A stretch of DNA of 64,000 bases from Paragonimus westermani (GCA_008508345.1 QNGE01003322.1:1-64000); one strand, 5' to 3'. Positions 10,908-19,959 are shown, numbered from the stretch's first letter. The notes: generated by a model from the letters alone, not told the origin. A program made the numbers and translations.

Positions 10908-11905
10908 TACAAACCACGTAGTGTCAGAATAAAATTAGATTAATCATAAGTATGTAGAAAACAGAGAGAGCGGGAGAAATGCGCAGGTAAACCGCACTAC
11001 CCGAAACTACTTAAGCGGCATGGGAGGACAACATACATTTGGCAATTTAGGAACACTCGGTTGAACAACTTGCTCGACTTCTAGCTGGTTTATCAACAAG
11101 TTAAGTGAAAACATCAGGCTACTTGTGGACTGGAAACTGGCTAGGATTATTCAAAGCCTAGGACGTGGTAACAGAGAAGATCTCAACAATTAGAGTCGTG
11201 CCTAATGTGAGGTCAATGGCGCCGTGGTCAACACAGTTGCCTCATGATTGGAATGGCCGGATTTCAAATTCCGGCCGTTGCAAAGATATGCACTATTGAC
11301 GATATGATCCAGTAATTGCGAAACTCGAGTCTAGTGCTTCTTTTCGAGAGAAGCTGGCTGGAAAGTCTATCTGAATGCGCAGGCTGCGATCAAATGTGTG
11401 CGATGTTCAACTTGAAAGTAAACCAAATCCCCGACTACTCATCAGTATGTGACGGTTTTTTAGCATCGAACGTGCTGAAATGTGTAACAGCATTGTTGAT
11501 ATATTACAACACGGTAAGCGAATCTGCTTGAGGTTTAGTGTCTTTGAATGAAACGTTCAAACACGAGCGTATCGTTTAAAACATTGGAACGGCTGTGGTC
11601 AGCTCAAATTGAGGAAAGAATCTGATCTGCGAGGCACCACCGGAGCCTTCGAAGATGCCAGTGCAAAGAAACCGCTCACCAAACGCAACGTGGGCAACTG
11701 CACCTTATCCATTTCATGTACGTCAAATAACATGCAGCTCAAAATAACTTTATACAAATTTATTGGGTCTTAGGCGCCCACAACTCTGTATTTCTGCAAG
11801 TTCTTCTGAGTGCCCTAGTCAGTAATGCCACTTTGAGCTATTTTCTGTATTGAGTGGGTCGTCCTAACACAACGTTTTGCAACGTAACCCCTACATTGAT
11901 ACCGT
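10908..11905. other. Decayed RT/RNase H linker with a SINE inside
   Basis: Between the recognisable RT (ends 11906) and RNase H (starts about 10907) no pol motif can be read. About 220 bases of it are a plus-strand SINE (11206-11425); the rest is presumably unrecognisable pol sequence. Confidence 0.4.
11206..11425 (+). repeat. tRNA-derived SINE copy 1 (best preserved)
   Basis: The head has an A-box-like TGGCGCCGTGGTCAA at 11217-11231 and a B-box-like GGATTTCAAATTCC at 11259-11272. The B box sits in a palindromic stem (GGCCGGA/TTCCGGCC) like a tRNA T arm. After the tRNA-like head comes a body shared with four other loci in the window: 'CGAAACTCGAGTCTAGTG' and 'GCTGGCTGGAAAGTCTATCT' then 'AGGCTGCGATCAAATG'. 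RNA polymerase III transcription from the head is the expected mode for this kind of element; a LINE would supply the enzymes. It lies inside the BEL/Pao element in the opposite orientation, so it inserted later. Confidence 0.7.
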
Positions 11906-12367
11906 TCACGCCAATAGCCACGGGCCAGCTAATCTGAGAGGGCCATACAAGCTAGAGATGGTAGAAGAGGCATCTTTCTTTGTGAATGGCTTCTTGTTCA
12001 GTCTGTAGATAACAATAAATTGGTCCACTTCGGCATCCCACTTAATACTCAACGTGTGTTCGAATGGTAAAATGTTGTCACTTATTTCTCCCACACTGCC
12101 AGCACACTCAGAACCACCGACATTGTGAAAAATTTCACGGCTATTTGACAACCATTCAGTTAAACGAAATCTTGCTCTGGACAAAAATGACGTTAAACTG
12201 TGGACAAAGCTGACTGCTGAGGAAGAATCTGAGAAGGAGGATAGAAAGTCTCTAACGTAAAATTCCGTATGGACGGCTAGGCAAATGCTCTTCTCATACA
12301 TAGGCATAAATCTTTCCGCCTTTTTCATCAAGACAAATCTACAAAGAATCGGGAGGAAGTAGCCCAA
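11906..12367 (-). pseudogene. BEL/Pao reverse transcriptase, catalytic C-terminal part
   Basis: A 153-codon frame reads YVRDFLSSFSDSSSAVSF at residues 37-54 (BEL/Pao consensus 'YVDDxLxsv.s..eAi.l'), then FRLTEWLSNSREIFHNVG ('FrLtKWiSNSrevL'), HTLSIKWDAEVDQFIV ('rxLGvqW....D.f.f') and TISSLYGPLRLAGPWLL ('tvSSlyDPLGflaPvxL'). It is open throughout, but the first catalytic aspartate of the YVDD box (residue 39) is arginine, so polymerase activity is lost. It is one of the clearest family matches in the window. Confidence 0.9.
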
Positions 12368-12369
12368 AA

Positions 12370-12560
12370 TGGATGTATTACCATCCGATATTTCGTGGGT
12401 TCACTTGTGAGATCACCTTGGGGTCACCAAAGTATCCTCACCGTCACGGTCTGCTTCGGGTACACGAACTTACATCAACATCTCTTTTGAATCTTCTGCA
12501 ACCGCAACCGGATAAATCTAGAACCTCAACAACACATCTAAAGTTCGAGGAATGAGGTCC
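12370..12560 (-). pseudogene. BEL/Pao reverse transcriptase, middle part (frameshifted)
   Basis: In a frame different from its neighbours the minus strand reads VRILW, a stop, then PQGDLTSEPTKYRMVIHPFW and ATSSRFFVDLS. This is the BEL/Pao segment 'lRFLWwP.gdl...p.eYrm.vHiFGatsSPscA..aL', which lies between the RT motif A region and the YVDD box. The stop replaces a tryptophan of the WW pair. Confidence 0.8.
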
Positions 12561-12578
12561 GTTGTAATGGTTGATCGT

Positions 12579-12791
12579 TCAGAGGTGTGGCGCAATATCT
12601 TGCCCCACGGCCAAAAGATTACCGGGTTTCTCATGGTTAAACACAGATTGATGTGACATATATCCCCTCTTGAAAAGCTGATCAGGCACAACATTCGTAG
12701 ATGCTTGTCCGATGTATCCTTTGTTAATATGAGATTGTATTAGAGCAATGTAGCTCACGTGCAGTTTTTCATTACGAAGGAAATGATCCAT
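12579..12791 (-). pseudogene. BEL/Pao reverse transcriptase, N-terminal part
   Basis: The 70-codon frame reads MDHFLRNEKLHVSYIALIQS, INKGYIGQASTNVVPD, then YMSHQSVFNHEKPGNLLAVG QD. It matches the start of the BEL/Pao RT ('rme.flkr.p.l...Y...i.eyi..Gyae.vp......yypHh.Vfn..KPgk.RvVFDcaa'). The catalytic VFD of motif A reads GQD, with the aspartate kept but its context worn. Confidence 0.85.
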
Positions 12792-12799
12792 ATGTTTTG

Positions 12800-13089
12800 G
12801 AGCCAGTGTTCTATTGAGAGGTAAAAAAAGCCTTCAAAGCCCTCTACGATAACGGAACCTTGAAATGACCGCTGACCAGACGAACAAGATTCTCAACAAT
12901 CGTTAAATCTAACTTGTCTTCCTGTGAACTGGATTGTGTAAAGTCTGCATATCACTGAGCACCCGATTGTGCAGAAGTCTAAGCTTTTCCAAAATGGAAG
13001 AATCCCCTCGAGAAGCACAGTTCACGGAAGCGCATGATGTACCGTTTCTATCCAGTGGACCACAAATATTCTAGCCAAACAACAGTTTA
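12800..13089. other. BEL/Pao protease-RT linker
   Basis: The minus strand is frame-broken here, with no recognisable motif. By position it is the spacer between the protease and RT domains of the element's pol. Confidence 0.4.
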
Positions 13090-13566
13090 ATCGTACTAGG
13101 TTGTTTCCGTCCACTGACTCTGATCACGTACGTGGTGTGCTTCGAGGAGATCGCATTCGGGCGTTAGATCAATCTCCTTTCAGTCGATCTTTCCAAACTC
13201 GGTTCCCCTCAAGTGTTGCCACCGCTCACTCACATCGCCCTATGGAGTTACAAACCCAAATGGCAAATCCTTTGTGCTGTACGTCTCGTCAGTCTCAACG
13301 GTTGCATCCACAGACAGCGGAAACAACTTGAGTTTTGCTTTTGCACACCTGGAGTAAGGTGTACCACCAAGCGTCATGTTTGTCAAGCACGAGTGAACTG
13401 TAACAATTTGATGTCTGTCAACAAAATTGTGTTTGGAAAGGGTTGGTTTTGAACCACTGTCAAGGGAAACCCAAGTTCTGGCAAAACCTGTTGGAATTTT
13501 CACACACCAAAACCACCTCGAGTCGTACGCACTCGTTATCGGAGCTCGTAGTGATACAGACTCCAA
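13090..13566 (-). pseudogene. BEL/Pao aspartic protease (DUF1758/A17-like), broken
   Basis: A 108-codon frame from 13566 contains FARTWVSLDSGSKPTLSK; LDSGS (residues 35-39) is the D-S/T-G catalytic triplet of retropepsin-like DUF1758 proteases found in BEL/Pao pol. CAKAKLKLFPLSVDAT and YSTKDLP follow, as in the family's second half. After a frameshift near 13240, EIDLTPECDLLEAHHV matches the '(D/E)iDlLIG.D.peah.v' segment that ends the protease region. The shift separates the flap half from the C-terminal half. Confidence 0.8.
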
Positions 13567-13719
13567 TGCTTTTGCGTGAGAGCTGCCATATTTTTTGACT
13601 CTAGAGTTGTACAGCGAACGGTGATGTCGACCTCGGCTACTGCCTTAAGCACGCAGGTTTTTTATTTGACAGTCCGAAGCCCTGTGTGATACGTTGGCGC
13701 ACACAGAACACGTGCACAT

Positions 13720-13992
13720 TCAGCGCGCACTACGCCACCTACTAGGTACGTCAAGCTTGATGAGCCAGGGACATCCCTCAAAGCCGTGTGCAAGTCCGCA
13801 CAAGCCACAGTTCACGAGACACGACTTTGCGGTAGCAAAACTCAAAGTCATTACTAGTTTCTTCTTTGACTCTTGCTCTCTAGTTACGCTTGGATGGATT
13901 CTATTACGAGCGTCACGACTACTCTGCAATTTGTCTGAATCTGCTTCGCGCCACCCTTGCACATTGCGGAACGAACTCGATGAGCTCTGCAA
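13720..13992 (-). pseudogene. BEL/Pao gag C-terminal zinc-binding segment
   Basis: The frame from 13992 ends with KSCLVNCGLCGLAHGFEGCP followed by WLIKLDVPSRWRSAR. It fits the BEL/Pao gag pattern 'C.lC...H.l..C..F....v.eRw..v', a zinc-knuckle-like segment between gag and protease. A basic serine-rich stretch precedes it, as is common there. The next knuckle expected downstream cannot be read. Confidence 0.65.
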
Positions 13993-14651
13993 ACGTCTTA
14001 TTGCGCCCTCGCGACCTGATCTGCTCTGTCGTCTTAGCCCACTCGGATTGTAGGCTGAGGAGGAATCCTCTTCACAGTCTGTCCCAGTGTACTCACACAG
14101 TTCAGATAAACTTCGTAGTCCATCTGCACTAGAGCAACATTGTAATTTTTCGTGTGAACGGACAAACGTGTCAGCCCGTCAGCACTGTTTGAAACACGTG
14201 GAGTTTCCCTCACTAACCCATCGATCCGAGATCTTGCAATATGATGCGTCTGTCCATGAAGGTGTTACAATATTTGTCTGGCTTTCACTTATGTTACTGG
14301 TAGCGCCAAAATTATACAGTCCTCAAATGTTTCGCGAGCTGTTCTCTGATAATATTGTAAGAGGCAGAGCATTCGCTGAATGTAGTTTGTTACTCTAGGT
14401 CCAACAAGATACCCGAGTGGCCTCGTGAACTTTTCAGTAAGTAATCGGATCACCGTGTGGCAAATCAGCGAAATTCAACAAAAGTGACAAGGGTGATTTA
14501 GTTACAAAATGTTCCTGGGCGACTTCAGTTTCACGAGGGTCAGAAAAACCTGATTCTGGCAATCTGCCGCGTACTGCTTGACACACAGGCTTGCAGAATT
14601 CCGTGGTTCAATCAACGACAACTCGTGATGTCGCTTCGACTTTCAATCAAG

Positions 14652-15190
14652 TCACCTACTTCTAGACTCATCAGTTTGTTGTCTGGCTACCATCACTTGC
14701 ATTAAAGCTTTCTTCAATTCCAGTTTTGTGGTTAAGTGCTTCTTCATTAACTTAGCGATAGTAAAGGCTGACTGACCACTGGTATTACTCCCAATACTAG
14801 ACTCAACGTTTGAAGACAGGCCTATGAGACCTACAGTGAATACCAATGCTTCTCCTCTAGCACATCCTTCGGAGCCATTCAGCGTCGTGGCATTCTTGAC
14901 GTCTGAGGCGGAAGTGAACAAAAAGTATTTTAATTTCTACAACCGACAATTTGAGCACTGTTAGAACTGAACCGTCTTCGAGCAACGCGTAAGTGGAACA
15001 ACGACCACCGAATCCAAAACGGGATTCCGACTGAAGGTACTAGTGTTGTGAGCCGAGAAGGCGGATGGCACACATGTCTCTTATTTGGGAAACCAATAGA
15101 CGACTTAGGCGTCTCAACGGGACTACGAACAGAAACACTCATTTGCACGTCACACTCGTCTGAGGATGCTCCAGTAGCTTTAGACACCAT
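14652..15190 (-). pseudogene. Probable BEL/Pao gag N-terminal region
   Basis: Two minus-strand frames (15190-14930 and 14921-14652) lie where gag should start, just inside the 5' LTR. The second contains a lysine/leucine-rich stretch, LMKKHLTTKLELKKALMQVM, that could form a helix. I cannot match either frame to gag by motif, so the assignment rests on position. Confidence 0.35.
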
Positions 15191-15341
15191 GTATCAGTTC
15201 CGTCATGTGGCGGAGGCCATTCAGTGTCATTCTGTCTTCCAATAATCCTTCCCATATGTCTACCGTATTTATCCCGCGATCATTTCGATCCAAGCTGCTA
15301 CTGAATAGTGGTGTGAGTAGTATGACGCGACCGTCTATCCT

Positions 15342-15715
15342 CACTACACTAGTTCGTAAGCAACAAAATGTGTAAAACGATTGGCCGCATATCTGAATTG
15401 TAATGGTTAGTACTAACAGTAGAAATGTGTCGTGAATCACAAACTGTCTGCTTACAGTTAAATAAGCATTACGAACTGAATACAGAAAGTTGCCTCACAA
15501 GTCCCGCTAAGAATAGAAACAGAACAGCAAAGCTTCACATCCAGTAAAGCATAACAAGTAAAAGCAAACAGGTTACACAACGACCTGTAAATGAGCAAAA
15601 CGATAGGAATGGGTGAGTGAGTGTTATTAGGTTTCAAAATTAAAAGGGAGTTATATACAGAGAGGCCAAGTGGAAAATTTGGGCAACAGAAACGTCTAGA
15701 AAGAATATTCAAACA
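15342..15715 (-). repeat. Probable 5' LTR of the BEL/Pao element
   Basis: This is the partner of 8350-8721, aligned over its full length. On the element's strand it starts TGTTTGAATATTC and lies directly upstream of gag. The same 374 bases recur at 17559-17932 with one difference (A at 15567, G at 17784), as part of the larger duplicated block discussed separately. Confidence 0.6.
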
Positions 15716-15739
15716 GATACGGCAATCACACAGTACGGG

Positions 15740-16030
15740 TAAATTGAGTTCATTGAGTAGGGCTCAAGGCTGAGTGTATTCAGGGATGCTGTTAGTGCGT
15801 TACAGTGTGTTTTCTGGTTAGTTCGGAATAAAGCATTTGTTACGGATTTTTGTAAACGGCAACAGATTAAATCAGAAACTAATGGCAAGTGGTCACTATG
15901 CCCGGTTGGTGGTTTGATGACTGTTCTATCTACCAGGTGAGCTTCATTCGCGATTACTGGATCAAGCAATGTGTGTGTCTGTCTTGGACGACGCCTTGTA
16001 GGCTATTCGATGCGCTGTGTCCAGGCTTTC
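15740..16030 (-). pseudogene. LINE (CR1/Jockey-like) APE endonuclease, C-terminal fragment, copy 1
   Basis: The minus frame from 15969 reads DPVIANEAHLVDRTVIKPPT then GHSDHLPLVSDLIC. This is the end of an AP-endonuclease domain of non-LTR retrotransposons ('lLDLVitNe...v......ppLG.SDH..l.f'). The catalytic S-D-H (residues 25-27) is intact. Stops or a repeat junction end it near 15740, where it meets the BEL LTR. The upstream part of the endonuclease is not in this copy. Confidence 0.8.
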
Positions 16031-16341
16031 TCAAAAGTCATTATTGTCAACAGTTTCGAAAATCCACAGTCTGATTCGTCACGAGAGGCAGCTACCCAGT
16101 TGAGTTCGGGTGAGTTAAAATCATCCATACTAGAAAAATGGGAGAAACGCCGTGTCGGTGATAAACGGTGTAAGGGGGCGAGACTAGCCTAGACGTCGGA
16201 TGCGTTGCATGACGGTAAACGGTAAATAACACCTACAGGGATTGGGTCACAGCTACAGAGCTGAACTTTGAGCCAGAGCGTGTCACATATTTCTGTGGCG
16301 ACGAAGTCCCCTATGACGGTCGGCACCGGAAGCTTCTGGCT

Positions 16342-16349
16342 TATAAATA
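16342..16349 (+). promoter_or_regulatory. TATA-box-like motif inside block A
   Basis: TATAAATA lies in a locally GC-richer stretch and is followed about 40 bases later by TCAGTTCAGTTT, which resembles the TCAGTY initiator seen in many invertebrate retroelement promoters. The spacing is longer than the usual 25-30 bases. It repeats at 18559-18566 in the second copy of the block. No transcript start can be confirmed. Confidence 0.25.
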
Positions 16350-16412
16350 CGGCAGAGCCTCCCATGCGTTTAAGGGAGGGGTCAGTTCAGTTTAGTGAGT
16401 AACCAGGCGTGA

Positions 16413-16736
16413 CCGATCGATTTTATGCAAGCGCTCAACCTCAATTCCGGGCGAAGAGTGCTGAGATTGCTTGATGTGTTTATCGTCTATAAATAGTTGC
16501 ACTTTGTAGGTGCACCGATAAAGTAGCTGTTTGAGTTCGGCTGATGGTATCTGAAGACCTACATCAGTATCCTCGATGTAATGACAGATAATCCATGGTC
16601 CCTTTTAGCCGGACTTTGGCAAACAGAGATGCGACGTCAAAATAAACATTGACTGTTCAGTCAAACTGATGACTTTGCTTGTGTTCACCAGACCAAATAA
16701 GTCGCATAAGCTCTGCGTCGAGAATTTCCGCTTGAC
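16413..16736 (-). pseudogene. PLE reverse transcriptase fragment, copy 1 (truncated at N)
   Basis: This is the same sequence as 18630-18953, cut at its 5' end by the N at 16737. On the minus strand it begins within the region homologous to the 'FsTxSLrDsfdfv' part of Penelope-like RTs and continues through DVGLQIPSAELKQLLYRCT. See the longer copy at 18630-19080 for the full reading. Confidence 0.65.
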
Positions 16737-16737
16737 N
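16737..16737. other. Single N, assembly join
   Basis: One ambiguous base sits exactly at the end of block A and the start of block B, both of which occur elsewhere in the window as exact or near-exact copies. This marks a scaffold or gap-filling join. Confidence 0.9.
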
Positions 16738-17506
16738 GCCTATCCTGTGCCTATCCTGAGAAACTCATTATCAGGATCATGCAAGAGAGACCAATACAAA
16801 CCCCAATTACCACACTTGATAAGAAAAAGATCTATATAACATTTCCCATTCAAAGGTGACGCAGCAGCCGAGCTGATAACGTGTCAACTAACTGATGCGA
16901 TTGGCAGTACCCACTATGCTGCAGTTCCTGTCGTAGCGTTCCAATCAAAACGCATGGTGCCACTTGATCTGAAAGATAATATGCTTAACAGTGAGGACTC
17001 GTTTTTGATCTATTCATTTGACTGATCCTGTGGTTCAGCATATATTGGTCGCACCACCAGGCGTTTATCGGAAAGAATTCGTGAACGTTGCTCGACGTGG
17101 CTTCGCTCCGGAATAACAAAGAACATCAACTAATCCATTCTGACCCACTTAGTCGACTCGCACTAATAATCGTTATCTTGTGTTTATCATCCCCGAATGA
17201 GAGGTTTTAGGAGACGTTCAGATAACTACTGCTAACGAATGCTAAAACTCTGCGAGCATAAGCACAACTAGATCGTGTTTATGTTACACCCAATCGCCTT
17301 ACCCGCGTACCATTTTCCTATCAATGACTTCCGTTATTGTTACTTGATTTGATATACAATTGTATCAGTCAAAGATGAGAATTTATCGAAAACAGCTCTG
17401 TTCGTTGAAAGTAAAATTGTTTTACATGATTTCTACAGGGATTTTCAATTATAATGAGTAGGTCAGTAGAACAACATTTATAACGTTCAACTCGAAACGG
17501 ACGGTG
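16738..17506 (+). repeat. Duplicated block B, copy 1 (769 bp, PLE endonuclease end)
   Basis: Identical by eye and in length to 21519-22287. It carries the PLE linker plus the GIY-YIG fragment and the PLE 3' tail. It is bounded by N on both sides, so it is a complete small contig placed here. Content is described under 21519-22287. Confidence 0.9.
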
Positions 17507-17507
17507 N
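17507..17507. other. Single N, assembly join
   Basis: A second ambiguous base lies exactly between block B and the second copy of block A. Confidence 0.9.
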
Positions 17508-17956
17508 CAAGCTGCTACTGAATAGTGGTGTGAGTAGTATGACGCGACCGTCTATCCTCACTACACTAGTTCGTAAGCAACAAAATGTGTAAAACGATTG
17601 GCCGCATATCTGAATTGTAATGGTTAGTACTAACAGTAGAAATGTGTCGTGAATCACAAACTGTCTGCTTACAGTTAAATAAGCATTACGAACTGAATAC
17701 AGAAAGTTGCCTCACAAGTCCCGCTAAGAATAGAAACAGAACAGCAAAGCTTCACATCCAGTAAAGCATAACAAGTAAAAGCAGACAGGTTACACAACGA
17801 CCTGTAAATGAGCAAAACGATAGGAATGGGTGAGTGAGTGTTATTAGGTTTCAAAATTAAAAGGGAGTTATATACAGAGAGGCCAAGTGGAAAATTTGGG
17901 CAACAGAAACGTCTAGAAAGAATATTCAAACAGATACGGCAATCACACAGTACGGG

Positions 17957-18247
17957 TAAATTGAGTTCATTGAGTAGGGCTCAAGGCTGAGTGTATTCAG
18001 GGATGCTGTTAGTGCGTTACAGTGTGTTTTCTGGTTAGTTCGGAATAAAGCATTTGTTACGGATTTTTGTAAACGGCAACAGATTAAATCAGAAACTAAT
18101 GGCAAGTGGTCACTATGCCCGGTTGGTGGTTTGATGACTGTTCTATCTACCAGGTGAGCTTCATTCGCGATTACTGGATCAAGCAATGTGTGTGTCTGTC
18201 TTGGACGACGCCTTGTAGGCTATTCGATGCGCTGTGTCCAGGCTTTC
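17957..18247 (-). pseudogene. LINE APE endonuclease fragment, copy 2
   Basis: It is the counterpart of 15740-16030 within the second copy of block A, with the same intact SDH catalytic motif. It also pairs, as a diverged direct repeat of about 280 bp, with 19197-19475 on the other side of the PLE RT fragment. Confidence 0.75.
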
Positions 18248-18558
18248 TCAAAAGTCATTATTGTCAACAGTTTCGAAAATCCACAGTCTGATTCGTCACG
18301 AGAGGCAGCTACCCAGTTGAGTTCGGGTGAGTTAAAATCATCCATACTAGAAAAATGGGAGAAACGCCGTGTCGGTGATAAACGGTGTAAGGGGGCGAGA
18401 CTAGCCTAGACGTCGGATGCGTTGCATGACGGTAAACGGTAAATAACACCTACAGGGATTGGGTCACAGCTACAGAGCTGAACTTTGAGCCAGAGCGTGT
18501 CACATATTTCTGTGGCGACGAAGTCCCCTATGACGGTCGGCACCGGAAGCTTCTGGCT

Positions 18559-18566
18559 TATAAATA
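18559..18566 (+). promoter_or_regulatory. TATA-box-like motif, second copy
   Basis: This is the same TATAAATA with the same TCAGTT-rich downstream stretch as at 16342. It is present only because the block is repeated. Confidence 0.2.
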
Positions 18567-18629
18567 CGGCAGAGCCTCCCATGCGTTTAAGGGAGGGGTC
18601 AGTTCAGTTTAGTGAGTAACCAGGCGTGA

Positions 18630-19080
18630 CCGATCGATTTTATGCAAGCGCTCAACCTCAATTCCGGGCGAAGAGTGCTGAGATTGCTTGATGTGTTTAT
18701 CGTCTATAAATAGTTGCACTTTGTAGGTGCACCGATAAAGTAGCTGTTTGAGTTCGGCTGATGGTATCTGAAGACCTACATCAGTATCCTCGATGTAATG
18801 ACAGATAATCCATGGTCCCTTTTAGCCGGACTTTGGCAAACAGAGATGCGACGTCAAAATAAACATTGACTGTTCAGTCAAACTGATGACTTTGCTTGTG
18901 TTCACCAGACCAAATAAGTCGCATAAGCTCTGCGTCGAGAATTTCCGCTTGACGGCATCTAGTATTTGTGATAACCACTTGGCGAACGAGTGATATAGAG
19001 AGTTAGACTTATCCAACATTGGTCTGATTGATAGCTCGACTGTTTGAATTCTTGGTAGCACATAGAGCCTAAAAATCATG
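18630..19080 (-). pseudogene. Penelope-like element reverse transcriptase fragment
   Basis: The minus frame from 19079 reads YVLPRIQTVELSIRPML (PLE 'YGLPKIHKpgvPLRPIv'), YHSFAKWLSQILDAVKRKFS ('sp.y.LakwL..iL.pl..k..') and FGLVNTSKVISLTEQSMF ('f.f...ik.l.l....m.SfDV.slFtnvP'). After a frameshift near 18800 it continues with DVGLQIPSAELKQLLYRCT ('dvgi....L..LL.lCt.n..F.fng..y.q'). This order is specific for PLE, as opposed to LINE RTs. The catalytic YxDD box is not present; the sequence ends before it. Confidence 0.8.
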
Positions 19081-19196
19081 GTTCCAGTGGGGCGAATTCT
19101 TTCAAATGTACTTGAATCAATAACTCCAGTCTGTTTTATATATCGTGTGATTTCGGTATTGCTTTGTCGATCCGAGGAGTCTCACGATACGGTAGT

Positions 19197-19475
19197 TTGA
19201 GTTCATTGAGTAGGGCTCAAGGCTGAGTGTATTCAGGGATGCTGTTAGTGCGTTACAGTGTGTTTTCTGGTTAGTTCGGAATAAAGCATTTGTTACGGAT
19301 TTTTGTAAACGGCAACAGATTAAATCAGAAACTAATGGCAAGTGGTCACTATGCCCGGTGGTGGTTTGATGACTGTTCTATTTACCAGGTGAGCTTCATT
19401 CGCGTTACTGGATCAAGCAATGTGTGTGTCTGTCTTGGACGACGCCTTGTAGGCTATTCGATGCGTTCTGTCCAG
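19197..19475 (-). pseudogene. LINE APE endonuclease fragment, copy 3
   Basis: This 279-bp block repeats 17961-18241 in the same orientation with several small differences (single-base indels near 19359 and 19404, substitutions near 19382 and 19466), so it is a genuine diverged copy and not an assembly duplicate. It carries the SDH end of a non-LTR endonuclease but its frame is broken. The more upstream part of the same domain can be read at 19960-20330 on the same strand. Confidence 0.7.
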
Positions 19476-19959
19476 ACTACTGTGCATATAATCCCCAAAC
19501 TGCACATCTAAATCCAATTGTTTTCTTATCCATTGTGAACCGCCAAATTTAGGGCCCAGCAGCAGTATTTAAAGTAATACTTTGGTCACATTTAAAGTAG
19601 AAATTTTTGGACATACCGTTTCCCATTAACTAAAAAATTCGAGGAGGGCTTCTTCGAATTGACCTGTTTAAGTAATATGTCCGGCCTCTGTTCATCCCGT
19701 TTCTCTGTAGAGTGCGGAATGAGGCTCAAGTTCAAACTTTTCCTCGGGCGTTAATCGATCGGAAATGAATGATGCCTTTGCAAAATTAATTTCTAATTCA
19801 TCGTACAAACTGCGCCTGTTGTCTTTTGCTCAAATCTCTTTTCCACTAATGGTCAACTAAAAACGCGGTAACTTTTTGGTCAGTTAAATGTGAACTAAAA
19901 ATGGACTGGTCTGTTGTTTCTTAGTTGGAACAGATATTACTTATTCCAAAAGATCCCTC

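Larger units (their letters stand above)
8350..15715 (-). mobile_element. BEL/Pao LTR retrotransposon, complete in layout but dead
   Basis: Reading the minus strand from 15715 to 8350, the order is LTR-like repeat, probable gag with a zinc-binding segment, aspartic protease, reverse transcriptase, RNase H, integrase, LTR-like repeat. That is the canonical BEL/Pao order, and about 7.4 kb is a normal length for the family. Each domain can be read only in pieces: frameshifts and stops interrupt gag, protease, RT, RNase H and integrase. The RT catalytic box reads YVRD instead of YVDD and one integrase zinc ligand is lost, so the copy is inactive and old. A SINE (11206-11425) lies between RT and RNase H in the opposite orientation, a later nested insertion. 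The two terminal repeats are clearly diverged (roughly 70-75 percent by eye), which also indicates age. Confidence 0.85.
15291..16736 (+). repeat. Duplicated block A, copy 1 (1446 bp)
   Basis: The block starts at CAAGCTGCTACTGAATAG and ends directly at the N at 16737. It recurs at 17508-18953 with the same length and, by eye, a single substitution. It contains the BEL LTR, a minus-strand LINE endonuclease fragment (about 16030-15740), a TATA-bearing segment and the end of a minus-strand PLE RT fragment. Near identity across unrelated, separately decayed elements means either a very recent duplication or one locus assembled twice. Confidence 0.9.
17508..18953 (+). repeat. Duplicated block A, copy 2 (1446 bp)
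   Basis: It is a near-exact repeat of 15291-16736. Unlike copy 1, it continues past its end into further PLE RT sequence without a break (18954-19080), so this copy is the one with a natural right flank, whereas copy 1 has the natural left flank (into BEL gag). That complementary pattern is what a single locus split and duplicated by assembly would give. Confidence 0.9.

Noticed and set aside
11217..11290. A functional tRNA gene
   Set aside because: Only A- and B-box-like motifs and a T-arm-like palindrome are present; no acceptor stem or full cloverleaf, and the same sequence recurs with a body as a SINE.
13694..14398. Several plus-strand frames of 80-119 codons
   Set aside because: They are antisense to the BEL/Pao gag and protease region and show no domain of their own.
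16200..16230. Similarity to flatworm spliced-leader start (AACGG/ACCGT-like)
   Set aside because: Only a few bases agree, and no splice donor or Sm-site layout follows.
16400..16700. Hammerhead ribozyme motifs (CTGANGA ... GAAA), which many PLEs carry
   Set aside because: CTGATGA occurs several times (for example at 3413, 8528, 16668, 21103 and 38790) but never with the required helix II closing into GAAA at proper spacing; the reverse strand was checked likewise.
17961..19475. Reading the LINE-endonuclease repeats as PLE 'pLTRs'
   Set aside because: The repeat is itself a recognisable LINE endonuclease end with an SDH motif, so it is not a PLE terminal repeat.
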